This document shows positions 54,019-63,081 of a stretch of 64,000 nucleotides of DNA, piece by piece (positions within the stretch are counted from its first letter, which is position 1; every line of letters starts with the position of its first letter). Source of the stretch: Rhizobium mesoamericanum STM3625. GTDB lineage: Bacteria; Pseudomonadota; Alphaproteobacteria; Rhizobiales; Rhizobiaceae. Location of the stretch: assembly GCF_000312665.1 (NCBI RefSeq), contig NZ_HF536772.1, positions 323,664 through 387,663 of the forward strand, given 5' to 3'. Below the pieces are notes generated by a model, which ran no database searches, was not told the origin of the DNA, and saw only the letters and a list, made by a program, of their open reading frames with translations. The translations under genes were made by a program, and so were the position numbers.

Positions 54019-54456
54019 GCCGCCCCCCGCTGCCATATTCGCGTCAAGCAGATTGAGGTATTGTATTACAGCGACTTAGGATGAAGACGTAACATACGCG
54101 AACTTACGCGTGACGACGCTGAATTGGCAGCAGATCCATCCATTTTCGGCATGCGCGTTGGCGTTCGCCTGCGACCGAGATTTCCCAGGAGCCGAGAATA
54201 GCCGGGCCCACTGCAAGCTGGCGAGACCATTCTCCAATCGCGATGACAATGAATCCACGGCAGTTCCCATCTGAGGCGTGACACATGCGCTGGCGCTGGC
54301 GCTAACCGTCAGTTTCTTAAAATCCGAATTGCCGGCCGGACTACGCGTCAATCGATAGATATTACGTGATGCTACGGGCGTTTGAGCCCGGCCCGGTCTA
54401 CTATTTCCTTCTCGACTACGACCGGACGGCTCAGTAACGGCCGAAAAGGAGTGACC
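54019..54456. other. 438-base divergent intergenic region
   Basis: Lies between the DUF3300 operon and the YiaW-like gene. No gene is well supported. A minus-strand frame from 54591 to 54076 is open (its last 80 codons include SSRLENGLASLQWARLF and ENGWICCQFSVVTR), but its first half overlaps the YiaW-like gene and it has no good start, so it could at most be a decayed gene. Promoters for both directions should be here, the rightward one probably near the AT-richer part around 54345-54375. Confidence 0.4.
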
Positions 54457-54798
54457 GTGTTTCTCGACTATTTTGCACTCGGCGTGTTGATCTTCGTCGT
54501 GGTCACGCTGTTCTACGCGGTGATCGCGATTCACGACATCCCGCATCTGATCGCCAAGGCCAGAAACCATCCGCACCAGGACGCCATCCACGTTGCCGGA
54601 TGGGTAAGTCTGTTCACGCTACACGTCATCTGGCCCTTCCTTTTCATCTGGGCCACGCTCTACCGCGAGGATCGCGGCTGGGGCATCCGCACGGATGGTA
54701 AGCTCTCGGCGGAGGCCGAAGCCAACGCTGAAATTGCGCGTCTCCACGCACGGATCGCAGAACTTGAGATGCCAACGGCAGAGAAGGAGCAAGTCTGA
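54457..54798 (+). CDS. yiaW: DUF3302 inner-membrane protein (YiaW-like)
   Basis: Small membrane protein of 113 residues. The GTG at 54457 follows AGGAG by 5 bases; the open frame extends upstream without family similarity. Two membrane segments (ALGVLIFVVVTLFYAVIAIH and VAGWVSLFTLHVIWPFLFIW) flank a short loop with HPHQDAIH; a helical tail follows (LSAEAEANAEIARLHARIAE). This is the DUF3302 pattern of E. coli YiaW. Its stop overlaps the start of the HlyD-like partner (TGATG), as for yiaW-yiaV, so the two probably form one exporter or envelope complex. Confidence 0.87.
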   Translation: MFLDYFALGVLIFVVVTLFYAVIAIHDIPHLIAKARNHPHQDAIHVAGWVSLFTLHVIWPFLFIWATLYREDRGWGIRTDGKLSAEAEANAEIARLHARIAELEMPTAEKEQV

Positions 54799-55955
54799 TG
54801 GAATTACTCCTGATGCTGACCTATGCGGCGTTTTGCTTCGCGATCTTCAAGCTGTTCAGGATACCGGTGAACCAGTGGTCGCTTGCGACGGCTGTTCTTG
54901 GCGGCATATTCATCATTGCCGGGCTGGTGCTGCTCATGAGCTACAACCATCCGTACTCCAGCGATGGACGCATTTATTTTACCTCGGCTCCAGTCATCCC
55001 TGTCGTTGGAGGTCAGGTCATCGAGGTGCCGGTCACACCGAACGCTCCGTTGAAAAAGGGCGACGTGCTCTTCAAGATCGATCCCCGCCCCTATCAGTAT
55101 ACGCTCGATCAGAAAAAGGCGTCTCTTGCCGAAGCAAAGCAGACCGTCTTGCAGCTGAAGGCTGCTCTTGACGCCGCCAATTCCGCCGTCACCGGTGCGG
55201 AAGCGTCAAGGGATCGCTCACTGCAGGCCTTCGAGAAGTTCCAAGCATCGAATGAAAATGCAAAATCCAGCGGTAGAGGCGCTGTCTACTCGGAACTCGA
55301 AGTCGAGAACCGACGCGGCATCTACCTGACGTCCGAGGCCGCCGTCGACACGGCTCGTGCTCAGGCGGCGCAAGCAAAGCTCGCCTATGAGTCCGAAATA
55401 AACGGAACAAACCCCACGGTCGCTCGGCTCGAGGCCGAGTTGGCAAACGCGCAGTATGAGCTCGACCAGACGACTGTGCGCGCGCCGAGCGACGGATACG
55501 TGACGCAGGTTTTCCTACGTCCCGGCATGATGGCTAATCCCCTGCCCTTGCGACCGGTGATGGTCTTCATCAACAGCGAGGATAGGATGCTGGCTGCCGC
55601 CTTCATTCAGAACTCGCTCCAGCGCGTGAGAGTCGGCGACGAGGCCGAGGTCGCGTTCAAAGCGGTGCCCGGCAAGATCTTCAAGGCGCGTGTCCAGGAA
55701 GTCATCGACGTCATGGCCCAAGGGCAATTACAGCCGGGCGGCGCCCTGATCGATCCGCAGGCGCCCGAACGCGTATCACCGGGGCAGACACTCGCACGGA
55801 TCGAAATCCTGGAGAACACCGACGCATACCAACTGCCCGGCGGTGTGGTCGCTGAGGTAGCGGTCTACACACATTACTTTCACCATGTCGCTATCCTGCG
55901 GAAGGTCCTGCTGCGTATGAGCAGTTGGATGAACTACGTCTTCCTCGAACACTGA
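54798..55955 (+). CDS. yiaV: HlyD-family membrane fusion protein (YiaV-like)
   Basis: Membrane fusion protein of 385 residues. It starts MELLLMLTYAAFCFAIFKLF, then RIPVNQWSLATAVLGGIFII, two N-terminal membrane segments matching E. coli YiaV. The lipoyl-like half VIPVVGGQVIEVPVTPNAPL, a coiled coil (KASLAEAKQTVLQLKAALDA), the second half TVRAPSDGYVTQVFLRPG and the conserved end VAVYTHYFHHVAILRKVLLR follow. It would connect an inner-membrane partner with the outer envelope; the DUF3302 protein is the obvious partner, since no ABC or MFS exporter gene is adjacent. The transported compound is unknown. Confidence 0.9.
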   Translation: MELLLMLTYAAFCFAIFKLFRIPVNQWSLATAVLGGIFIIAGLVLLMSYNHPYSSDGRIYFTSAPVIPVVGGQVIEVPVTPNAPLKKGDVLFKIDPRPYQYTLDQKKASLAEAKQTVLQLKAALDAANSAVTGAEASRDRSLQAFEKFQASNENAKSSGRGAVYSELEVENRRGIYLTSEAAVDTARAQAAQAKLAYESEINGTNPTVARLEAELANAQYELDQTTVRAPSDGYVTQVFLRPGMMANPLPLRPVMVFINSEDRMLAAAFIQNSLQRVRVGDEAEVAFKAVPGKIFKARVQEVIDVMAQGQLQPGGALIDPQAPERVSPGQTLARIEILENTDAYQLPGGVVAEVAVYTHYFHHVAILRKVLLRMSSWMNYVFLEH

Positions 55956-56042
55956 AACGCATCAGCAATTTCCGGCCGCTACTTGGGTGCGGCGGCCGGA
56001 CAAGCTTGGAGATCAACCAGGAGAGAGCAAAGGGAGCCCGAG

Positions 56043-57731
56043 GTGATAGGCAGCATACCAGTGTTGCGGGGCCTGGCCGGTTTCAACAAGGACTGGCTTC
56101 GTAGCGATATCCCTGCCGGGTTGTCGATCGCCGCTGTTGGTTTGCCGAGCGCCATCGCTTATCCGGCGATTGCCGGCTTGCCGCCGGAAACCGGCATCTA
56201 TGCAAGCATCGCCGCTCCGATCGCCTATGCAATCTTCGGCCCATCCCGCCTCCTGATTGTCGGCCCAGATGCCGCCACGATGACGGTGCTGGCGGCCGCG
56301 ATGGGCGCCATCATTGCGGCCGATCCGGCCGCGGCGAACATCGACCGCGTTGCTATCGCATCGGCGCTCGCCCTTGGGGTCGGCGTGTTCTGCATCTTGG
56401 CAAAACTGCTGCGGCTCGGCGTCCTAGCGAGTTTCCTGTCACGTCCAATCCTGGTCGGCTTCTTTGCCGGGGTGTCTCTGTCCATTCTCGTTGGGCAGAT
56501 CAGCCGCTTCACAGGTGTAAAGATTGAATCCGACGGTCTCCTTGCGCCGGTCGTCGAGATTCTGCGCAAGGCCGCCTTGATCCACTGGCCGTCACTTCTA
56601 TTCGGCCTCTCCATGTTCGCACTGCTTTGGATTGTGAAGGCGTTCGACCTTAAAATTCCAGGTCCTGTGCTCGTGGTTGTTATTTCCGTCGTTCTCTCGG
56701 CGCTCTTCGACTTCCGCGGATACGGCATGGCCGTCGTAGGCGATATCCCAAGCGGCTTCCCAAGCTTTTCCCTGCCAGCAGTCCATCGGATGGCGCTCGA
56801 TCAGCTGGTGCTTGGTTCGGCTGTGATCTTTCTGGTGAGCTTCGGCGCCGGCATCGTAACCGCGCGAAGCTTTGGATCGCGCACCGGTGAAGATGTCGAC
56901 GCGAACCAGGAACTGATCGGCCTCGGCGCAGCCAACATTGCACCAGGCCTATTCGGTTCATTTCCGATCAGTATGTCGGACTCGAGAACCGCCATAAATC
57001 TATCGACCGGCGGCGTCTCTCAATTGGCGGGACTGGTCTCCGCCGCCACACTGGTTGCAGCTCTTGTATTCCTCCACAGCGCCCTGCGGATCCTGCCGAT
57101 CCCCGCACTCGCCGCTATCCTTGCAGCCGCGGCCATCAGCCTCATCGACATTCAGGAGCTCAAGAAAATATGGCGCATCAGCCGCATGGAGTTCGTCTTT
57201 TCGCTTATCGCCATGTGGGGGGCGATCAGCTTCGGCGTCCTCAACGGCGTGGTCGTTGCCGTTGCCGCTACCTTCGTTTACCTCCTGCACAAGACAATGT
57301 TTCCGCGTGACGGCCTGCTTGGGCACATTGAAGGTCGGCACGGTTTCTTCGACCTCGCCCGTTTCCCGGAAGCTCGGCCTGTCGAAGGCGCTGCCGTCTT
57401 CGCGATCCAGGGTAACATCCTGTTCTACAACGCCGACTATGTACGCACGCGACTAACAACGGTTGCTAGGGAACTCGCCCCCCGAACGAAGTGCTTCGTT
57501 CTCGACGCCAGCGCGATCACGCACGTGGACAGCACCGGCGCCGTCGCACTCGATACCGTGGCCGACACCCTGGCGAAACGAGACATCGTCTTTGCCATCG
57601 CCGACCTCAGCCAGGAAAGCCGAGGCATCCTTGAGCGTGCCGGAGTGATCAAGAAGATCGGCACCCACAATCTTTTCAATGGTCGGGAAGAGGCGTTGCG
57701 CGCGCTGATAGGAAAATCAGCAGAACAGTGA
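56043..57731 (+). CDS. SulP-family anion transporter with STAS domain
   Basis: Inner-membrane sulfate/bicarbonate-type transporter of 562 residues. The GTG at 56043 follows GGGAG by about 7 bases. The SulP core shows DIPAGLSIAAVGLPSAIAYP, IAGLPPETGIYASIAAPIAY, VGPDAATMTVLAAAMGA, and NIAPGLFGSFPISMSDSRTA; about 10-12 membrane segments are seen. The C-terminal STAS domain (VFAIQGNILFYNADYVRTRL, CFVLDASAITHVDSTGAVAL) regulates transport in the family. The anion is not determined. It lies 87 bases after yiaV and 34 before ppk2, same strand. Confidence 0.92.
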   Translation: MIGSIPVLRGLAGFNKDWLRSDIPAGLSIAAVGLPSAIAYPAIAGLPPETGIYASIAAPIAYAIFGPSRLLIVGPDAATMTVLAAAMGAIIAADPAAANIDRVAIASALALGVGVFCILAKLLRLGVLASFLSRPILVGFFAGVSLSILVGQISRFTGVKIESDGLLAPVVEILRKAALIHWPSLLFGLSMFALLWIVKAFDLKIPGPVLVVVISVVLSALFDFRGYGMAVVGDIPSGFPSFSLPAVHRMALDQLVLGSAVIFLVSFGAGIVTARSFGSRTGEDVDANQELIGLGAANIAPGLFGSFPISMSDSRTAINLSTGGVSQLAGLVSAATLVAALVFLHSALRILPIPALAAILAAAAISLIDIQELKKIWRISRMEFVFSLIAMWGAISFGVLNGVVVAVAATFVYLLHKTMFPRDGLLGHIEGRHGFFDLARFPEARPVEGAAVFAIQGNILFYNADYVRTRLTTVARELAPRTKCFVLDASAITHVDSTGAVALDTVADTLAKRDIVFAIADLSQESRGILERAGVIKKIGTHNLFNGREEALRALIGKSAEQ

Positions 57732-57765
57732 AAATCCACAGCGACATAAGACAATGGAGGGAACG

Positions 57766-58602
57766 ATGGACGAAGCATACGATCCGAAACAAGTGGCTCC
57801 AACGGAACGCAAGGGCAAGCAAAAGAAGGCCAAGTCCTGGGACTACAACAAGGAGATCAAGCGGCTGCAGATCGAACTCGCGCATCTGCAGGCATGGGTA
57901 AAGAAATCGGGCGCACGGATTGTTATCATCTTCGAAGGCCGTGATGCCGCCGGCAAAGGCGGCATGATCAAGAGGATAACGGAGAAGGTCAGTCCCCGAG
58001 TGTTCCGCGTCGTGGCTTTGCCTGCGCCAACCGATCGCGAGAAATCCCAAATCTACATGCAGCGCTATATTGCACATTTGCCGGCAGCCGGCGAGGTCGT
58101 GATCTTCGACCGCAGTTGGTACAACCGGGCAGGGGTCGACCGCGTCATGGGATTTGCCAGCGAAAAGAAAGCCCACCGCTTCCTCGAACTGGCACCCCGC
58201 TTCGAGGCGGCAATCGTCGAAAGCGGCGTCATTCTGCTGAAGTATTTCCTGACCGTCAGCGAGGAGGAGCAGGAGCGCCGCTTCAAGCGCCGCATCGATG
58301 ACCCGGTTAGGCAGTGGAAGCTCAGCCCCATGGACGTCGAATCGTACCAGCGCTGGTGGGACTATACACGGGCCTATGACGAGATGCTGCGAATGACCGA
58401 CAGCAACCACGCACCATGGTGGCTCGTGCCGTCCGACGACAAGGAGCGCGCCCGGATAAACTGCATCTCGCACATTCTGCAGTCGATCCCCTACGAACGC
58501 GTGAAGTTCGACGCACCGGATCTCGGCAAACGCCAGAAGCGGCCATCGAACTATGTTGAGGATCAGAGCGTCAGACACGTCGTGCCGGAAACGACACGAT
58601 GA
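57766..58602 (+). CDS. ppk2: Polyphosphate kinase 2
   Basis: Transfers phosphate between polyphosphate and nucleotides (class I PPK2 usually make ATP or GTP from the diphosphates), cytoplasmic. 278 residues. The ATG at 57766 follows GGAGGG by 4-5 bases; an ATG at 57754 overlaps that site. Walker A is IIFEGRDAAGKGGMIKRI, Walker B is VVIFDRSWYNRAGVDRVMGF and the lid is RRIDDPVRQWKLSPMD, all canonical for the PPK2 superfamily. The one-domain length fits class I. In rhizobia these enzymes link phosphate reserve to stress. It follows the SulP gene by 34 bases. Confidence 0.94.
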   Translation: MDEAYDPKQVAPTERKGKQKKAKSWDYNKEIKRLQIELAHLQAWVKKSGARIVIIFEGRDAAGKGGMIKRITEKVSPRVFRVVALPAPTDREKSQIYMQRYIAHLPAAGEVVIFDRSWYNRAGVDRVMGFASEKKAHRFLELAPRFEAAIVESGVILLKYFLTVSEEEQERRFKRRIDDPVRQWKLSPMDVESYQRWWDYTRAYDEMLRMTDSNHAPWWLVPSDDKERARINCISHILQSIPYERVKFDAPDLGKRQKRPSNYVEDQSVRHVVPETTR

Positions 58603-58656
58603 AGCAGGATCCGTTCTAGCACCCCTTATGGAAACCAGCGGGATAGGCATAGGGCG

Positions 58657-59814
58657 ATGGAAAAACCAACGAGCGGGACTACGCTGCAAGCCGGCCCCGC
58701 GCAGATCTCGGTAGAAGCAAGGGTCAGCGACCTGGTGCGGATCGGCATCATTGGGCTGTTTGCCTACTGGAGCCTGCAACTGGTTGCGCCATTCGCGCTG
58801 ATCATCATCTGGTCCGCAATCCTTGCTGTAGCCCTCTTCCCGATGTTCGACGCCTTGTCCAGGCTGCTGGGAGATCGGCCAGCGCTTTCGGCAGCCGTTA
58901 TTGTCATCGCATGCCTTGTGCTCATCATTGCACCGTTGGCGCTTGTCGCAGTCAATTTTGCCGATGCCGTCCAGGCCCTCGTCAGTCAGTTGAAGACCGA
59001 CAATTTCACGCTGCCGGCCGCGCCGGAAGCGATACGTGGCTGGCCGGTGGTTGGCGAGCGCCTCTATGCCGGCTGGAACCAGATCGCAAGCAATCTCGCT
59101 GCGACGATCATGAAATTCCAGGCACCTCTTCGTGAAATCATGGGCGTCGTTCTCGCCAAGCTGGCTTCGATCGGAGGCGGGGTGTTGAGCTTCGTCGCTT
59201 CCATCATTCTCTCCGGCATCCTCCTCACCATGTCTCCTCGCCTCGCGGCAACGGTCCAGGTACTTGCAAGCCGCATCGGCGGCGAGAGGGGTGTCGGTTT
59301 TGCGCGGCTGGCCGGGTCAACGGTTCGTAACGTCTCGCGTGGCGTCATTGGCGTGGCCCTCCTTCAGACGCTGCTCTGCGCCCTATGCTTCGCGTTTTTC
59401 GACATTCCGGCACGCGGCGCCTTGACCTTCCTCGTGTTCATGCTCTGCCTGATGCAGCTCGGCCCTGGCCTCGTTCTTGTGCCAGCCATCATCTGGGCAT
59501 GGTTCTCCTGGCAGACATCGTTGGCATTTGCCTTTACGGTCGTAGCAATCCCGATCACGGTCGTGGACAATGTCTTGAAGCCGATCTTGATGTCCCGAGG
59601 GCTATCGACTCCGATGCCGGTGATCCTTATTGGCGTCATCGGCGGAACCCTCTCGCATGGCCTACTTGGTCTGTTTTTGGGGCCGATCGTCCTAAGCGTT
59701 TTCTATGAACTGCTGCGAGCCTGGGCTTGGCCTTCCACACCGCCAGAGTCAATCGCTGCGACCTTGCCGCTCGACGATAGGAAAAAGAATGTCGAAGACG
59801 CAGCACCCGGTTGA
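58657..59814 (+). CDS. AI-2E family transporter
   Basis: Inner-membrane protein of 385 residues from the AI-2 exporter/YdiK/PerM family. About seven to eight membrane segments are seen, including FALIIIWSAILAVALFPMFD near the N-terminus and VAIPITVVDNVLKPILMSRG plus GVIGGTLSHGLLGLFLGPIV near the C-terminus, which are the family signature. Members export autoinducer-2 or act as Na+/H+ antiporters, and the substrate here is unknown. The ATG at 58657 has only AGGGCG upstream. Its last 66 bases overlap the opposite-strand gene at 59749. Confidence 0.9.
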   Translation: MEKPTSGTTLQAGPAQISVEARVSDLVRIGIIGLFAYWSLQLVAPFALIIIWSAILAVALFPMFDALSRLLGDRPALSAAVIVIACLVLIIAPLALVAVNFADAVQALVSQLKTDNFTLPAAPEAIRGWPVVGERLYAGWNQIASNLAATIMKFQAPLREIMGVVLAKLASIGGGVLSFVASIILSGILLTMSPRLAATVQVLASRIGGERGVGFARLAGSTVRNVSRGVIGVALLQTLLCALCFAFFDIPARGALTFLVFMLCLMQLGPGLVLVPAIIWAWFSWQTSLAFAFTVVAIPITVVDNVLKPILMSRGLSTPMPVILIGVIGGTLSHGLLGLFLGPIVLSVFYELLRAWAWPSTPPESIAATLPLDDRKKNVEDAAPG

Positions 59815-60126
59815 TCGCCAGCTGGATTTTCTCACGTATGTCGCGTCGGGCGTCGTTGCACATGTCAGCAACGCAGCTGCTTCCCGCATCGCATCGCCCG
59901 TCACCATACACACCGCTTCCTCCTCGCTATCGTGGCAAAGCCCCAGATATCCGAGGATCAGCGTATCGTCGGCGGGGCTTACCGCACGAAAGCGTTCAAG
60001 CGCAGAGACAGCTAGATCATAGGATCCGAAAACGTGGTTCAGCTCTCGCTCGCTGGAAAAGCGAGCAAGTGACGAACGTCGGGAACCCTTCAGTATCAGT
60101 TTCTTAAGCCCGCGCTCTCGACTCAT
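59749..60126 (-). CDS. Hypothetical protein, 125 residues
   Basis: Not recognised. The ATG at 60126 follows GGAGG by 6 bases, which is the main reason for accepting it over plus-strand alternatives of less natural composition. The product has a basic N-terminus (MSRERGLKKLILKGSRRSSL) and a central helical part (NHVFGSYDLAVSALERFRAV, LILGYLGLCHDSEEEAVCMV, AMREAAALLTCATTPDA). Its last 22 codons overlap the tail of the AI-2E gene and may be non-native. It interrupts an otherwise plus-strand run of genes. No function is proposed. Confidence 0.55.
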   Translation of the reverse strand: MSRERGLKKLILKGSRRSSLARFSSERELNHVFGSYDLAVSALERFRAVSPADDTLILGYLGLCHDSEEEAVCMVTGDAMREAAALLTCATTPDATYVRKSSWRSTGCCVFDILFPIVERQGRSD

Positions 60127-60233
60127 CGATTGCCTCCGGGCTCCAGCGTATTTTAGTGTTTCAATATGTAACGGTTAAAGTGTTGGATCGCTGCATTTGA
60201 AGAATTCAACAGCCGCCAAGGAACAGGCATTTG

Positions 60234-60905
60234 ATGGAAACGAGCAGGCCCCGCATCGCGGATGTCATTGATCCGGGCGATGCTCTCGGCGAAGTCCTCT
60301 TCGGGCTGATCATGGCACTGACATTCACGGTGGGCTCGCGGCTGGTTTTCACCGAACAGGGCCTTAACGTCAGGGAACTAATTGTCGCGACGATCGGCTG
60401 TAACCTGGCATGGGGCATCATCGATGCCGTACTGTTCGTGCTGGGAACAGTTTTCTACAAAAGCCGGCGCGCGCGCCTCTTCCGGCAGATCAAGGCGGCC
60501 AAGAGCGAGCAGGAGGCGATATCCGCACTCAAGAGGGAATTTCCGATCGACGGCGAACCACTTGCTTCCGCTGCGGCAGATGAAGAGGCGCTGTACCAAG
60601 CCTTGCTGAAATTAACAGGGCGCGCAAGCGCTGCCAAGGTTCGTCTCTCGAGAGACGACTTTCTCGCTGCTTTTATTGTTTTTCTCTTGGTGTCTGTGAC
60701 ATCGCTGCCCGCGGTCATACCGTTCTTCATGATCGATAGTGTCGAGCTTGCCCTGCGAGCCAGCAACGTTCTGCTGATTTCCCTACTCTTCATGACGGGC
60801 TGTGCCTGGGCGCGCTTTTCCGACGCGAAACCGCTCAATGCTGGTATAACAATGACCTGCCTTGGCCTAGTGCTCGTCGGCATCGCAATTGCTCTCGGGG
60901 GCTGA
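60234..60905 (+). CDS. VIT1/CCC1-like membrane protein
   Basis: Inner-membrane protein of 223 residues. The ATG at 60234 has only a weak AAGGAACAGG site. An N-terminal membrane pair (GEVLFGLIMALTFTVGSRLV and ELIVATIGCNLAWGIIDAVL) recalls VIT/CCC1 iron-manganese transporters, followed by a cytoplasmic helical stretch of about 80 residues and three C-terminal membrane segments (DDFLAAFIVFLLVSVTSLPA, LRASNVLLISLLFMTGCAWA, AGITMTCLGLVLVGIAIALG). The Glu-rich metal-binding region of plant VIT1 is not obvious, so metal transport is only suggested. Its stop is 2 bases before the cyclase ATG, indicating one transcript. Confidence 0.72.
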   Translation: METSRPRIADVIDPGDALGEVLFGLIMALTFTVGSRLVFTEQGLNVRELIVATIGCNLAWGIIDAVLFVLGTVFYKSRRARLFRQIKAAKSEQEAISALKREFPIDGEPLASAAADEEALYQALLKLTGRASAAKVRLSRDDFLAAFIVFLLVSVTSLPAVIPFFMIDSVELALRASNVLLISLLFMTGCAWARFSDAKPLNAGITMTCLGLVLVGIAIALGG

Positions 60906-60907
60906 GT

Positions 60908-62857
60908 ATGGATCATACCATCAAGCCATCGCCCACGATGGGAACGATGAAACCAGCGCACTGGGCGTTTCCGCTGCGTTTGCATCTAAGCGTCATCATT
61001 GTCGGGTTGTTGGCCTGCACGGCACTGCCGCTGGTGTGGATGGCATATAGCCAAGGCAAGGTGACCGCCCTTTCCACTGGCGAAGCACAAATGCGTCAGC
61101 TCGGCTTGCGCACCATCGAGGACTACCGCGATGTCTTTACCGGTGGATATGCCGCGATCGAGATGACCTCTGCCGTTCCGCAAATGCTTACGTCGCCTCC
61201 CCAGGATCTGGCGGCGAAGCAGAACCTTCTGCTGCACGCACTGAAGTCGTCCTTCCGTATAGACGGAGTCTATGCCGGTTATGGGGACGGAACGTACATA
61301 CAAGCCACCAACATCGCGGCGAATCCGACTTGGCGCGAAACCCTGGATGCGCCAGCCGACGCCGCGTTCGCCGTTCGTACAATCACCAAGGTCATCGGCA
61401 TTCCAGTGACCACTTGGACGTTCTTCGACAAGGACAACCACCTTGTCGCTCGACGCGCCGACCGGGACGATGTCTTTGACCCCCGCTCCCGGCCCTGGTA
61501 CAGCGCTACGCTCTTAGAGGGACGGACGACGTCGGTCGGCCCCTATATTTCCGCCGCGACCGGCTACCTCACGCTAACGTTTGCTACGCCCGCGGATGGA
61601 GAGGGCCGAGTCGTTGTTGGCGCCGACGTGATGCTGTTGACACTGGGGGAGGTTCTCGATGTCAGCACGATCTCGAAACAGGCGCATGGCTATGTCTTCG
61701 ATAACGCCGGCCGCCTGATCGCGCATTCCGACCCCGCATTTATGGCGAAGCTGCGCGATAGCATACGTCGCGGGAGGGCTCTGTCCGCCACAGACATCGC
61801 GGGGGCGGACCCAGCCGTCCCGGCCGTCACGAACCTGGCGCAAGGCCGTCGGTTGCCGGATGGTGATGTCATGCGCTTTTCGGTGGATGGCCGCGAGTAT
61901 TTGGCCCAGAGCTTCCATGCGGAAGTGGCCGGTATGCTGAAAGGCTACACGGTGGTCATCGCAGCACCACTCGACGACCTGGTCGGTCCGGTCGAACGAA
62001 CGCTGCGACGTAATCTCGTTGCTGCGGCTGCCTTCCTGACCGCCGGCGCAATTGCCGCGATCATCGTCTCCCGATTGATCAGCCGGTCGCTCTACGCATT
62101 GGCCGACGAGGCAAGGCAATTGGGCAACCTGGATTTCAGACAAAGCCGCGTTTCGTACTCCTGGATATCCGAGGTCAACGCCCTCGGGAAAGCCCTCGGG
62201 TCCGCCCGCGATACCATCCGAACGTTCTCGCTCTATGTGCCGCGCGAACTGGTCCGCAGGATTGTCATCGCTGGCCAATCGGCCATCGGTTCCGCCTCGC
62301 GGCAGGAGATCACCGTCCTCTTCACCGACATTCGCGAGTTCACAACGATCTCCGAGCGACATTCTCCCGAAGATGTCGTGGCCCTGCTTTCCACCTATTT
62401 CGAAGCCCTCAATCTGATTGTGGAACGCCATGGCGGCACCATCGTGCAATATATCGGCGACTCTGTTTTCGCGATGTGGAACGCACCCGTTCGGGACGAG
62501 CGGCATGTCGAAAACGCCTGCCGTTGCGCCTTGTCAATGAAAGCAGCGATCGACACGATGAACGCTTCCAATCGCGCCGCCGGCCGACCCGAACTTGTCA
62601 CCCGCTTCGGCCTGCATACCGGCCCAGCAGTTGTAGGCAGTGTCGGTGCCGAGACCCGCCGGCAATACACCGCCATCGGCGACACCGTGAACATCGCCTC
62701 GCGGCTGGAGGGCCTCAATCGTGACTATGGGACCTCAATCCTTGTTAGCAACGCTATACGCGAGGCAGTACGGGACAGCTTCAACTTAACGCCCATCGGA
62801 ACCGTGAGTGTCAGAGGCCGCACAGGCCAGACGGAACTCTACGAGCTCAGAAATTGA
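60908..62857 (+). CDS. Membrane class III adenylate cyclase with dCache sensor and HAMP
   Basis: Receptor cyclase of 649 residues. The first membrane helix (LHLSVIIVGLLACTALPLVW) precedes a periplasmic double-Cache sensor (residues about 48-365, with RSRPWYSATLLEGRTTSVGP typical of Cache) and a second helix (NLVAAAAFLTAGAIAAIIVS), then HAMP (RSLYALADEARQLGNLDF) and the cyclase domain. Metal-binding Asp474 (LFTDIREFT) and Asp518 (YIGDSVFAMW) and catalytic Asn595 and Arg599 (TVNIASRLEG) are present. The purine-specifying Lys position is Gln514 (TIVQYIGD), with Thr588 at the second position, so nucleotide choice is uncertain. Extracellular small ligands would control cAMP-type signalling. Operon with the VIT-like gene. 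Confidence 0.9.
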   Translation: MDHTIKPSPTMGTMKPAHWAFPLRLHLSVIIVGLLACTALPLVWMAYSQGKVTALSTGEAQMRQLGLRTIEDYRDVFTGGYAAIEMTSAVPQMLTSPPQDLAAKQNLLLHALKSSFRIDGVYAGYGDGTYIQATNIAANPTWRETLDAPADAAFAVRTITKVIGIPVTTWTFFDKDNHLVARRADRDDVFDPRSRPWYSATLLEGRTTSVGPYISAATGYLTLTFATPADGEGRVVVGADVMLLTLGEVLDVSTISKQAHGYVFDNAGRLIAHSDPAFMAKLRDSIRRGRALSATDIAGADPAVPAVTNLAQGRRLPDGDVMRFSVDGREYLAQSFHAEVAGMLKGYTVVIAAPLDDLVGPVERTLRRNLVAAAAFLTAGAIAAIIVSRLISRSLYALADEARQLGNLDFRQSRVSYSWISEVNALGKALGSARDTIRTFSLYVPRELVRRIVIAGQSAIGSASRQEITVLFTDIREFTTISERHSPEDVVALLSTYFEALNLIVERHGGTIVQYIGDSVFAMWNAPVRDERHVENACRCALSMKAAIDTMNASNRAAGRPELVTRFGLHTGPAVVGSVGAETRRQYTAIGDTVNIASRLEGLNRDYGTSILVSNAIREAVRDSFNLTPIGTVSVRGRTGQTELYELRN

Positions 62858-62942
62858 AACGTCGCTGCCTTAACGCAACGCCCCACCCCAAGATCGTTAG
62901 ACTATAGACTAGCGCCTTCGAGGCGAACTTCCGAGCCTATGG

Positions 62943-63057
62943 TGTACGCAACGAGGCCACAGTAAGATGGTGCTTTCACCCCTTGGGAGCTGCATCGGCC
63001 GATGCGAGTGCTCGACCTGACCGCGGCGTCAATGGCTTACACCATCTTGTACGCAAC
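62943..63057. repeat. Direct and inverted short repeats upstream of the BrkB gene
   Basis: TGTACGCAAC occurs at 62943-62952 and 63048-63057. Between them AAGATGGTG (62964-62972) and CACCATCTT (63040-63048) form an inverted pair. They occupy the 224-base gap before the BrkB gene, where base composition begins to change. The significance is uncertain; a regulatory site or the scar of an insertion is possible. Confidence 0.35.
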
Positions 63058-63081
63058 AGCCTGTTACGTGGGAGTGGCAAT

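Noticed and set aside
54076..54591. Minus-strand 171-codon frame in the interval before yiaW
   Set aside because: Half of it overlaps the YiaW-like gene; no ribosome site at its starts. Its last 80 codons look somewhat protein-like, so a decayed gene cannot be excluded, but it is not supported as a feature.
57676..58779. 367-codon minus-strand open frame opposite ppk2
   Set aside because: PPK2 motifs on the plus strand are complete; the opposite frame spans the ppk2 gene and its flanks without motifs.
59811..60107. Plus-strand frame after the AI-2E gene
   Set aside because: Arg/Ser/Pro-rich translation without a ribosome site; the opposite-strand gene with a GGAGG start is better supported.
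61574..62506. 310-codon minus-strand open frame opposite the cyclase
   Set aside because: Covers conserved cyclase and Cache sequence on the other strand and has no independent support.
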